Shown: piece by piece, positions 1-9,894 of the stretch
How the letters are laid out: each line of letters begins with the position of its first letter
Numbering within the stretch: the first letter of the stretch is position 1
From: Halictus rubicundus
Taxonomy: Eukaryota; Arthropoda; Insecta; Hymenoptera; Halictidae
Assembly: GCF_050948215.1 (NCBI RefSeq)
Contig: NC_135155.1
Span: forward strand, 11,550,001-11,614,000
Direction of reading: 5' to 3'
Length of the DNA: 64,000 bases
Notes under the pieces: generated by a model
The model's input: the letters and a program-made list of their open reading frames with translations, nothing else
Database searches by the model: none
What the model was told of the DNA's origin: nothing
Translations under genes and position numbers: made by a program

Positions 1-1930
1 TGAAAAAATTACGTTAATCATCAGCATACCAAATAAATATTTCGTTAAACCGACTTCGGAGCATAATTTACTGTTCGCGACAAGGAAACCCGGAAGCGTT
101 GCCGCAATATATTTTTTTTCGGACACGCTATATTTTGCATTATTTACTATCATTTCCTTTGTCGTCGATGATGGACTGCACGTTATTGTGCAGTTTAATA
201 TTCTGGGATTTATTTAGACGGGTTTGTATTTATCGGAAACAGATTCAACGCTGCGGGATATTTTCATCGGGGATTTTTGCGGGACATTGTTCCATTTCCA
301 GGGAAAGTCGGGACGAGTTTAGCGCGATTCACGATCGTTGATACCCCTGGATAGTTCGCGAAACGACTTTCGCGGAACGACCGAACAGGAAGATGCAGTC
401 TCCCCGCTCGAGAAAAGTATTATTTAGTTTTATGCGTGAGAGAATTACAATTTGCGAGTGGGCTGAAACGGTTCCTAAATCGTCGAGGCGTTTATGAACG
501 CTCGAATAATCGATTGCGAGGAACTGTTCCCTCGGAACGTTTCCAGAAGACCGATGGATTCGATAAACGTGATTTTTAAACGTCGAACTTCGGGTAGGGG
601 GATCGAGTTTTCGCAAATATGTTCGATATTCCGAGCTTTCGAGCTTGAAAACATTCTCCTGGATGGAGAAGCTTGAGTCCGTTGCTGTGGGATGACGCCA
701 CGGTTCGCCTTTTCGGTTTCTAGGACATTCTCCGGAACATTGTCGACGAGGGTTCACCGTAAAAAACAATTTTCATTTTAAGTAGCCTCAACACATTCGT
801 CAATAACCGGCTAACACGTTTCTGTGGCGCGCAGTTGTCAAATGTGTTGTATTTCCTACCGAAATTGACGGACATATTTTCAAAGTACAGTGTTGTCGAT
901 TTGTGCACGAGATCGATTTTTCTAACCGGTATTCATGAAACGTCATCTGGTCGTGGTTCCGACAAAAGGTTGTCTATCTCGATCTATTTACGAATGAAAT
1001 AGGTGCGGCCTGCTTTGTGTGGGCGTGGCATCTATGTTCTAGTCATCATCGGAGCCAGGGCAGTGCCTCACACAGCAATCTTCGCTTATATTTGTTTATA
1101 AATACCCATTATCTAGAGAACAAGTCTCGTTGGACATAATAAACGCGGATTCTTGAAACGCATTTCGCGCTGGTTTCACAGCCGGACTGTATAATTCAAA
1201 AGACCGGGCTTTGAACGTCTTCCGTAGAACCATCTCCCGCTGCATCTATATTTCTCTTTGACAAGGGCCGCGGGTGTTGGAAAGATGGAGGGGGTACGGA
1301 GGGGGTAGTAGCTTTCGCTCGGGGCAAATGATTTACCGGAAGTATCGCGCCGCGAAAGCAACTGGGAATATTCGATTGGTCACCGGGGACAAGTCCGCGG
1401 GACGTGTGCTTTCGCGTGCTTTTGCTACTTCGGAAAGAATTCGCTCGGAAAGCACACAACACGCCGGCAGAGTTGCGCCGAGCTGCGCCGAGCGTTGTCA
1501 GTTGTAAAGCCGGCGATCAATCAAGCGCCATTCAACGAGCATAATAAAATAACATGCGGCGAACAGGCGCTTTTTTACCAGTCCCGCGTTACACCGATTC
1601 GGTTAACTGAATAGCTATTCAATGCGACTTTTAACGATCAATGGAATCAAGAGAAAAACGCAAATCTCCCCTAAGTAGCGCCCGCACCCCCCTCCCCCTA
1701 TGCCCTTCTATCTCTCTTTTTGCTTTGTCCGCGCGTCGCATCCGCGGCTTTCGCTGCAACGACAAATCAATGATGTAATTAGAGCGACGCTTTTCCGAAT
1801 CAGTTCTGTTGCCTGGCCGATTACTCGGATTACCAACAGTTTGATATTTGCGGTATATAGTGGATTCGCGTTTTATGTCAGCTGCCCGGATCTTGTCGCC
1901 CTTTAAGTTAGAAAGTCACTATTCTTTAAG
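1..1930. other. Intergenic, nothing recognised
   Basis: Short frames only; no conserved motif, splice-linked exon or complete repeat seen. Confidence 0.5.
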
Positions 1931-1933
1931 GCA

Positions 1934-2175
1934 GTGCCTAACGTAGAAAAGGACAGCGATGCTCGCCGACAGTCACCGCGTGTGTCTTACACGTTGTGTG
2001 TCAGTCGAGGGAATGCAGCCGACGAGATCCTACTATTCTTTGATGCAGTCCCGAACATAGAAAAGGACAGCGAAGCTCGAGAACATGAAAGTGAACGTGA
2101 AAGTCCCATAAGAAAATAATGAAAAATAAAGAAGTGTTGTTATTGGATTAGTAGTGGTCTCCTGTTCTCACACCG
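1934..2175. repeat. Degenerate tandem duplication with LTR-like end
   Basis: TAGAAAAGGACAGCGA occurs at about 1943 and again about 115 bases on. It is followed by AATAAAGAAGTGTTG and a segment to about 2170 whose reverse complement recurs at 49855-49915. This could be an LTR fragment (polyadenylation signal then a short tail ending CACA). No second LTR was found. Confidence 0.4.
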
Positions 2176-2189
2176 ATATACCCGCCCCG

Positions 2190-2334
2190 TGTTATGTGTA
2201 CACTCCTCGGCGGTGGCGGCTCTCGAGCTTCTGGGCCCTTCACGGGGTATACTGCGCGGTAGTGGGGATAATTCCGCGACCTTTATCGTAGAGGTCTCGG
2301 CGACTTATATCCCGACTTCACTGTACTTTGTGCG
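2190..2334. mobile_element. Tm-X MITE, partial
   Basis: Shares CTCCTCGGCG, GGGGTATACTGCGCGGTAGTG and a TTCACTGTA right end with the better copies at 20206 and 55542. The left end is lost. Confidence 0.55.
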
Positions 2335-3712
2335 CAGGTATTTCAGCGACCGATTGAACAATCCCATTCGAGCTTGCGGCGTGTACGGGTTCGTTTTACA
2401 GTACAGGATAACTGGTTATGTATCATCAATGCTGGAAAGCATGTCAGCGCGCATTATCGGTTTTCTTTCGGTCAGCTGCTGACGATAAGGCTGCTTCAAC
2501 CATACTCGATAGGAAAACGAAGAAAGTTTGGTTTGTTTCGTTCGCGGGTACAGGGGTAAAATTCGAAATCACGTGATAAATCGTCCGTTGTGCCCGAAAC
2601 AGTAATTGGGAAGCGACAACGCCGGCAAGAATAGCATTATCTTATTTACGCTGGCCGAAACTTTAACTTTTTTAACGAGCGAACTTTGGCTATGGTTTAT
2701 TCGCGACGCAGTCTAGAAAGCAAACCTGTGTTCAAGTGGGGAAATTAATTATGAGATATCCAGCTGGGTTGTACGCGGCAAAAGGTTTCGGACGAAAAAA
2801 TACCATGCGAGGAGAACAATGATTCTCTTGGTTTTGTCAGTCACTGTACGGTGCAGCATAAAAAGATTAAAAAGATTGAAAAATATTTGTCAAAGATGAA
2901 AACTTTCCGTTTGGCTTCTGCTCTTGCAATCTGTGCAGAAAATTTCTATTACAAATTATATCTATAAAAGTGTCACTTAGAATGACGGAAATATTAGAAG
3001 AATTTAAAAATGTTGTTGTATTATTTGTAATCTATTAAACATATTAAGAAAGAAACTAAACTTCGATGTCTCACCAGTTTGTTGTAATCCAGGTAGAAAA
3101 TTCGAATTTTGCATAATGATTCTGATGATGATGAATTTTGCTGATAGATTTTAATGAGATTCGAGGAACGAATGCGCCGCCGATTGGCGTCTCCGGCGAA
3201 CAACGCGATACAAACGCGTTTTCTTCGGTGGTGTGCGACCGCGCCGATTAAAATTCTATTCGATCGAAACAGTCGGGACAACCAATCGGCCAGGTCCCGG
3301 GAATTACCTTGTGCTTTTTTAACGAAGAAAATGAAAATCCGTCGGTCGGGATCGAATTATCGGACGAAAACGAAAATTCAATTTCGATGGGAAATTTACT
3401 GCGCGGCACTGGTCACCGTAACGTTACGGCTTACGGCTCGGACACGCGAGAACGAACGTCGTCGTAATCAATGGCCGCGTTTCGTCTTTCACCGGGACAG
3501 CCCGGAATATCTGTGCCAGTCGATTCGTGGTCTACCAGATTTAAATCCATTCTACCAATATTCCCCCCTTTCCCTATGATTTATTTCGCAAGGCTACGGC
3601 GATGAGAACGCGTCGATGCCATTCAACTCGACGCGAGACAACGTGAATACCACCAGCTCCGTTGTACCATTTCACTTAAAAAGAAAATCAAGTTGAAACC
3701 GTATATTACTAT
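2335..3712. other. Intergenic, nothing recognised
   Basis: The longest frame (3154-3579) is Arg-rich with no family resemblance; taken as chance. Confidence 0.5.
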
Positions 3713-3890
3713 TGGACTGTGGACCTTTATAGAAAATAAAAACTGTTTGCATCGATTGCAAGATTCAGGAGCGAAATACAAATTTATTTTGTCTTTCAAT
3801 TATTTTATTTAGCTGAAACCAATACGCCGATATCCTTACATTTTTTTAATATGTCCACTACATTAAATTGTGGTTACCCATTCCATTCCA
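3713..3890 (+). mobile_element. hAT-A MITE, 3' end degraded
   Basis: Starts TGGACTGTGGACC. Its interior (CAAGATTCAGGAGCGAAATA, AATACGCC, ATGTCCACT) closely parallels the copy at 51717-51917. The right terminal repeat is not recognisable. Confidence 0.65.
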
Positions 3891-4398
3891 TGCAATCATT
3901 GCTAAAACGCATTTTCGAAACAATGGAGTGCAACCATTTGTTAATTGTTTCTTTTTGGTTTTATTTCTTTAAAACTTCTGCAAACGAGGTAAAGATTCTA
4001 TATACGTATATGTTGTATGCCTGGGACTGGCATCAGTTTGCGTTTAAGATGCACCTGCGTACAGCTCTGCTTAAATCCAGCACACGTTCGCTGCGTGCGG
4101 AGTATTTTATTTCGTCGGCATAGCAGCAACGTCGTTCGCGTTCCAGAATTCCCATCCCGTAGCATAGTTTTATTGTTTTTACGATGCGGACTTTACGATC
4201 GAGATTCGTTTCATTTGCGTTGAGCTGGACCTTAAGCTGTTCTCGTATCGCGGGAAATTACGAAACGGCGTAGCACGAAATGCCTACGTATCGTGAATTC
4301 ATCCGCGCCGGAAGATTATGACGCGGAATGTATATTCGCGAAAGGTGTTCGCAAAGCTTTTCGATAGAATCGCGACGGAGTTCGGTGTTCGGTTAATT

Positions 4399-4700
4399 TG
4401 TAGGTTTAAGGGTCCCGCGGATAACAGCGGAACCAAGATGCAGCCTACTCTGCACAGAACCGCTGGGAGACTTTTTATCGATAGTGATAAACTCGTGTAT
4501 GTAACAGAACAACTTTATTCGACTTCACTTCGAGAGCGTAGGATCGAGACGTCTGTCTCGATCGAGAGTCCGGCGGCGAGAGAGTACATTAGGCGGTTCT
4601 CTCGCCTGCATTGCCCGAGGTTGAGAGTGCCAACCTCGTCGGAGCATATTCTCTAGGCGCGTGCCTAGGGGAATGGCGCGGCAGCGCCAATATCCCTACA
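4399..4700 (-). repeat. LTR (3' LTR in element orientation)
   Basis: 302 bases, partner of 6509-6810. The minus-strand AATAAA lies at 4514-4519. Confidence 0.95.
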
Positions 4701-4714
4701 CACTCCCCCCCGAG
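4701..4714 (-). promoter_or_regulatory. Polypurine tract
   Basis: On the minus strand CTCGGGGGGGAGTG abuts the 3' LTR, the expected place for the plus-strand primer of reverse transcription. Confidence 0.75.
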
Positions 4715-4894
4715 TGTATACGACATTTAAATTAACCGCTGTTTTAACAGGGAGAAGTGTAATACATACTGCATGCACTTACAATTTTCTTTCTGTAATT
4801 TTACTCGCTTCGGCAGCGAACGTAACACGCTTTTTATTTGCATACGTGCGGATCGTGCTGCTTCCCGAAACGGCTGCAGGGTCGCCGGCAGCTT

Positions 4895-5103
4895 CTAAGT
4901 TCGATTCGCGAACTGCGCGTACGCGGGTTTTACATTTTCAACAGATACCGAACGCGGTTTACAATTGACCTCGATTTCGATGACTCTGTCGTTGACGCGT
5001 TTTAAGACTTTATGCGGTCCCGTGTATGGACGTTCAAGCGATTTCTTGAGAGTGCCTGCAGCGAATGCGACGTAGTTGCGTACGCTTACAATTTCTTAAC
5101 GTT
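4895..5103 (-). pseudogene. Integrase C-terminal remnant
   Basis: The minus-strand frame ends with TAG at 4895-4897. It reads LERPYTGPHKVLKR...VENVKPAY, the YxGPFxV...LKPA signature of the Ty3/gypsy integrase C-terminal domain. In-frame sequence is closed upstream at about 5104 by a stop. Only the last 70 or so residues survive. Confidence 0.8.
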
Positions 5104-5309
5104 TCTTACAGCTAAGATACGCGAGGACTATGTACAAGTTATGACTAAGTACGCGATAAGGTACGCAGCGCGGTGCGCTGGCTCGCGACGGGGGTGCGCT
5201 GGGAAAATGTTTCCAGGACCTCGCGGAGATAACGCGCGGTTTGCACGGGGTGGTGGCGCAAGAATTTCGATCGGGGTTGATCTAAACCATTCTTTTGCCA
5301 TTTTGACAT

Positions 5310-5640
5310 GTGCGCGGCGCGTGCGCGTGTCGCGGCAGACGCGTGTGTGTGACGCGTGTGCGTGGGCGCGGCGCGTATGTGTGCGCGTGTTCGCGGCGAA
5401 CGCGTGTGTGTGACGCGGCGCATGTGTGTGCGCGGCGCGTGCGGACGCGTGTGTGTGACGCGGCGCATGTGTGTGCGCGGCGCGTGCGGACGCGTGCGTG
5501 TGGCGCGAGAATTTCGATCGCTGACAATCTAAGATTCTCTTGCCATTACTGAAATGTGCGCAGTCGCGTGCGTGCGCGTGTGTGCGTGTGTACGCTTGTG
5601 TACGCGGCGCGAGTGTAGCGCGTGTGCGCGTGTGTACGAC
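5310..5640. repeat. GC-rich GTGTGCG minisatellite inside the LTR element
   Basis: Alternating GTGTG and CGCGGCG motifs include two exact 45-base units (5401-5445, 5446-5490) and a partial third. A second repeated block, AGAATTTCGATCG plus about 45 flanking bases, occurs at 5262-5310 and 5508-5560. It fills the place of the missing gag-pol. His/Thr/Arg-rich frames across it are repeat artefacts. Confidence 0.9.
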
Positions 5641-5653
5641 CATTGTTGCTTGA

Positions 5654-5815
5654 TTATGAATCCTTGTCGCGGAAGGATGACTCGACTTGGGCGAACCAAA
5701 GTGCCGGATCTTCTTTGAAGAAATCGGGCACTTTTGGTTGCCGGTATGAATCTACGCGACCCTGTAACCGCGCATGAAGGAGTTCATCCTGAGTGAGCTG
5801 CGCGGGGGTAGTCAT
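5654..5815 (-). pseudogene. Truncated gag (first 53 codons)
   Basis: ATG at 5815 reading down to TAA at 5654. The residues VPDFFKEDPALWFAQVE match the conserved start of insect Ty3/gypsy-like Gag, where a PPFW..DP.LWF.Q.E pattern is common. The frame stops immediately before the minisatellite, so capsid and nucleocapsid are absent. Confidence 0.8.
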
Positions 5816-6290
5816 TTTGCGCGATTTTCGAACACTCGTGTGTTTGGACCGGCAGCGAATTATTCGTAACGCGCGCTCTGCGCAGACGTACGCGGTTTCG
5901 CAAGGGCACGGCGCGACGCGGTAAACATGAACTACCCGGTGTCGTAGCGGTCACGCGAGTCGACGGGGGAATCGACACGGCATAAACACAACAACGCGAA
6001 GGTCGCGAAACGGTCGAATCAACAGGCATACGAAAATGGCTTCGTAGATTATTCTCGCCACGAGGTACCGCGCGGCGATCACGATCGTTTACAATAATGA
6101 GGCGAAATTTCGCATAATCGGAACGATACCTGTCGGCGCACGCATGGTTGGGCTCGTCGATAGACTGGCTGCAATGTGATGCTCGTCAAGGCGCCGGTGG
6201 TCGGTGGCTTCACGCAATCAGCGGAACTCCAGCAAGCTCGTCCTCTGTAGACGTCCAGGATGGCATCCGATGTGCAGTGTTCGACCTCGT

Positions 6291-6416
6291 GCAGCGAGCG
6301 GACAGCTCGCCGCCTGGAACCGGCAACGGCAGCGTGCAGCGAGCGGATTGCTCGCCGCCAGGAACCAGCAACGGCAGCGTGCAGCGAGCGGATTGCTCGC
6401 CGCCAGGAACCAGCAA
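6291..6416. repeat. 45-bp tandem repeat, 2.8 copies, in the element leader
   Basis: Units at 6291-6335, 6336-6380 and 6381-6416 (partial), each starting GCAGCGAGCG. They lie between the PBS and the gag start on the minus strand. Confidence 0.9.
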
Positions 6417-6488
6417 TCTCTTCCTGGTGGTCTCCGTGAAAACGTGCACCTGTTTCCGGGCACGTGCAGCGTGGTTCTTGATTTCCAG

Positions 6489-6506
6489 ATCACGTCGGGG
6501 TCACCA
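6489..6506 (-). promoter_or_regulatory. Primer binding site for tRNA-Trp
   Basis: The plus strand reads ATCACGTCGGGGTCACCA, which is the 3' end of eukaryotic tRNA-Trp including CCA. The minus-strand element therefore carries its complement two bases inside the LTR, the usual spacing for priming of reverse transcription. Confidence 0.88.
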
Positions 6507-6508
6507 GT

Positions 6509-6810
6509 TGTAGGTTTAAGGGTCCCGCGGATAACAGCGGAACCAAGATGCAGCCTACTCTGCACAGAACCGCTGGGAGACTTTTTATCGATAGTGATAA
6601 ACTCGTGTATGTAACAGAACAACTTTATTCGACTTCACTTCGAGAGCGTAGGATCGAGACGTCTGTCTCGATCGAGAGTCCGGCGGCGAGAGAGTACATT
6701 AGGCGGTTCTCTCGCCTGCATTGCCCGAGGTTGAGAGTGCCAACCTCGTCGGAGCATATTCTCTAGGCGCGTGCCTAGGGGAATGGCGCGGCAGCGCCAA
6801 TATCCCTACA
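6509..6810 (-). repeat. LTR (5' LTR in element orientation)
   Basis: 302 bases, TG..CA ends. On the minus strand it contains an AATAAA polyadenylation signal (complement at 6624-6629). I saw no difference from 4399-4700. Confidence 0.95.
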
Positions 6811-7156
6811 AATTCCGCGAATTCCGCGACATCTCGTGGAATTCCGTTGAATTCGTCTCCGAACGGTCCGTTTTGATCTCATCGTGTATACTCCGTGCCG
6901 CGACAAGTTACTTCGACACGAATCTTTCTCCCTTTACACTTTCAGTCGCGTCTCTGTGCTTTCAAGCAAATATTTCAATTTACTTAGACATCCAATCGTC
7001 CAGAATGTTTTGCACCAATATTCAGGAATCGACTACAGGTCTTTTACCGATATTAGTAATCATTATGCTTGCGAATCTGTGTAATAGAATTTTATGGATT
7101 TATCACAAAATTGGTTAAGGAAAATTTAGATTCGTGGAAGGTTTCAGCGAATTTAA

Positions 7157-7315
7157 CACTAGCTTTACGGAGCATTAAAGGTGACTATTTTACATTACTT
7201 AACAAGAATGTGCTGCCCAAATTTTTTGCCAATTTTTTTTTATAACATATACCCAAAGAAATAAATTTGTTGCATCTTTAAAATCTTAATAATATTTCCG
7301 AAACTAAACGGTCAT
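7157..7315. mobile_element. pB-B piggyBac-type MITE, left part
   Basis: TTAA (7153-7156), then CACTAGCTTTACGGAGCA. Interior TGACTATTTTACATTACTT and CATATACCCAAAGAAATAAA are shared with 46582-46798. The right end is lost. Confidence 0.65.
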
Positions 7316-9053
7316 GCTTCTTCATATATATATACATGAAAATTTGATAACTTGTACAGGGAAAAATTGTTCAGTACGATGACCTTGACAACATATTTCA
7401 AGGCAATCAAAATCAGCGAGGAGGACCAACTTCTATATAATTACCCGAAATTGTCTCTGTCATTTTAAACTAAAGTGTATGATTTATCTTCTTATAAAAT
7501 AACTAATGAATCATTGTTCCCTCTTGCACGTAGCAACAATTATGGCACAGTGTCCGAAGATTGTCGCGAGTAACTATACCGATTCCGAACTGAAAAATCT
7601 TTTGAAATTTCGATTCGTCACCGTGGGTCCTCGCGTCCGAAGATTGCCGACTTCTCGACGGGAAATAGATTCGATACTAATGTCGGGTATCCCTGTGCCG
7701 ACACAAAAGAGTGGAATCGCGATCTCGGAATTGAAATCGTCGGGTAGCGAGGGGGAGAAAGAATCGTGTTGGACCAGGGAGGAATCGGCGTAGTCGAACG
7801 ACGGAAGACGTTTCCGCAGAGCCGAGCCGAGCCGAGCCGAGCCGAACCGAGCAAAGCCAAGCCCGAAACGTCTGCTGTCGCCATTCCGCAGATCGGGACA
7901 TTCGTCTTTGGTTCGTTTCGGACGTTTCTATTTCCTCGGGAGCTACAACTCCTCTCTCGGTCTCGATAGCTTACGTCGCGGCGTTACTCTCGTTGTCTCG
8001 CAAGCTATTTTCCGCCGATCCATCTTTCGCAAGCAAACTTCTCTCTATTCGCGAGAACGATTTCGCCCGGGGAGACATTTTTTCGGCAGAGAAATCTGCC
8101 GTTTTGATTCTCTCCACCGCACATACGGCCGAATGACCAAATTACGACGACAAAAATATAAAATGAGATTTTATTTGAAATTTTGGTTAGAAATACTTAT
8201 AACAAGACTGCTTAATAATTATCTTCGGAAAAGTAGCTACTTAGGGGTAATTGGGGTCATAAAAAAGGGTCAAGGGTCCATAGTATTTTAATTAAAAACA
8301 AAAAAAATTAAATAAATTAAAACACTAAATTATTTCTGTAGGTTTCAGTGAGATATAATATGCAATAAGAATATTGTTTTACAACCTCGTGTTCGTTGTT
8401 TGTTGTTAAAACGATCGTACATATATTTACAACCACGCCATTTCATCAAAAGTTTCGTCATATTCGTCATTGCTTGATTTTAATTCCGCGCCGTGAGGGA
8501 TTTTTAAAATTAAATTCCACAGTTAACTGGTTAAAGATGCACGCATCTTCTCTCAGTGTACAAATAGTTCATTTTAAAGTAGAACTGTAGCAGGATACAG
8601 GCTACTCGGGTATTCAGTTCATGCGAACGAATGAAAGAATACAGGCAGAGTGAATACTTTAGAAAAAGAACGGGAACAGGAAGGACTATATACAATCTTT
8701 ACGATGCGTACCGTATGTATAAGCACTCTAGGCTGCTTTTCGCAGGCAGACTATGGATGCAGTTTTCTACTCGCGCTAAGGCTTTTTTAACAATGGGAAA
8801 AATACAGGTCCTTGAGTTTTGACCTTTTCCCATTTAGAACCAATTAGAAAAATAAGAAATTAGCAAAACTTTAGAATTTGTTACAAACAGAACCCCGGGC
8901 CTCTACTGTTCTCTTACCAATATCCTAATGAATGCAAATTGATTAAAAATCATAGAAATTACTAAAAAAATTTACAAATCAAGCAGATGGTACGGTGGTT
9001 GGGAGTTCAGTCTAAAATCTTGAAGCGGTAATTGGACGTACTTTTATTTCGAA
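7316..9053. other. Intergenic
   Basis: Holds the GCCGA microsatellite at 7820. Otherwise no feature. Confidence 0.5.
7820..7850. repeat. GCCGA microsatellite
   Basis: About five tandem GCCGA units. Confidence 0.85.
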
Positions 9054-9270
9054 TTAATATTTCATTGTTAGGTGTTTGTAAATAAGTCTCTCGGGTTTTT
9101 TTTCTGCAAAATGCTCGCTCTCAGGCAACACAGAAACGCCGCGACGGAAAACCACTTCATCGTTCGACGCGAAAATATTATCGTCCCAGTTTTTCACTTC
9201 CATTCCATTCCGAAAATGTGCATCGGGGAGGCCGTACTGCACGGACTCGAAGAAGTGGAAAACTTTTTGG
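9054..9270 (-). pseudogene. mariner transposase C-terminal fossil
   Basis: The minus-strand frame reads HFFESVQYGL..AHFRN..EVKNWDDNIFAS then FRRGVSVLPE, the conserved end of mariner (DD34D) transposases (HLFRSLQ..L....F....EV..WLD.FFAS...FF.RGI..LPERW). The catalytic core is absent, and the frame departs from the family after LPE. Upstream sequence in the same open frame is not recognisably transposase. Confidence 0.7.
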
Positions 9271-9752
9271 ACCGATCCTGACGTGTTCTTTACAAAACCT
9301 AGTATACAGTGCTCCCGCGAACAACGGGTTAGTGACGCCAAGTGTCCACGAGATGGAAATCCGCGCAGTTTCGAACCGACTTCCACTCGCACAAACATCT
9401 GAAGTACATTCGTACAGTTTCGATGCATGTGCATATGCTCGTACATACATATCTGTGTCGAACGCTCGGCAAAAGTAAGATATCGCTGTTTATCTTTCAC
9501 ATTTCTGCACCGAAGTATCATCAAAGTGAGTCCGAAAATCCGTCACGTTAACTGCATGCATGCATTTACATTAATTTTTATTCAAATGGAAGTGAATCAT
9601 CATAAATATTAATTTTCCGATTTGCCACGATAAAGAAAACTGTGAAGGTATGCTAAATATGTAAAACGATTCGAAATGAATGCCGAAAATTTTTTAAGCA
9701 GGAATCCTCGCATAATCGGAACAAAATTAACTCTAATCTCTAAAATAGTCAT

Positions 9753-9894
9753 TAGACTGCGGACTTTAAGCGTCCATGACGAAAATGAGCTGGGGGAATT
9801 TAAAATAGCGGAACAGTTAAAAGGATCTAATAACGCTAATGTTTCTTGTAGTCAATGTAGACCATTTTTAGTTCACATAAAGATTCGCAGTCTG
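9753..9894 (+). mobile_element. hAT-A MITE, short copy
   Basis: TAGACTGCGGAC...GATTCGCAGTCTG with flanks ATAGTCAT (9745-9752) and ACAGTCAT (9895-9902), 7 of 8 matching. Confidence 0.75.

Larger units (their letters stand above)
4399..6810 (-). mobile_element. Non-autonomous Ty3/gypsy-type LTR retrotransposon
   Basis: Two 302-base terminal repeats that look identical by eye (TGTAGG...CCTACA in either reading) are flanked by AATT (4395-4398, 6811-6814). On the minus strand the order is LTR 6509-6810, PBS, leader with 45-bp repeats, first 53 codons of gag, GC-rich minisatellite, integrase C-terminal remnant, purine tract, LTR 4399-4700. Most of gag plus protease, reverse transcriptase, RNase H and most of integrase are missing, so movement must have depended on a related complete element. 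LTR identity implies recent insertion. Confidence 0.93.

Noticed and set aside
4441..4656. 72-codon frame seen twice (also 6548-6766)
   Set aside because: Both copies are LTR sequence on the strand opposite to element transcription.
5128..5643. 171-codon His/Thr/Arg-rich minus-strand frame
   Set aside because: It is the minisatellite inside the LTR element read as protein.
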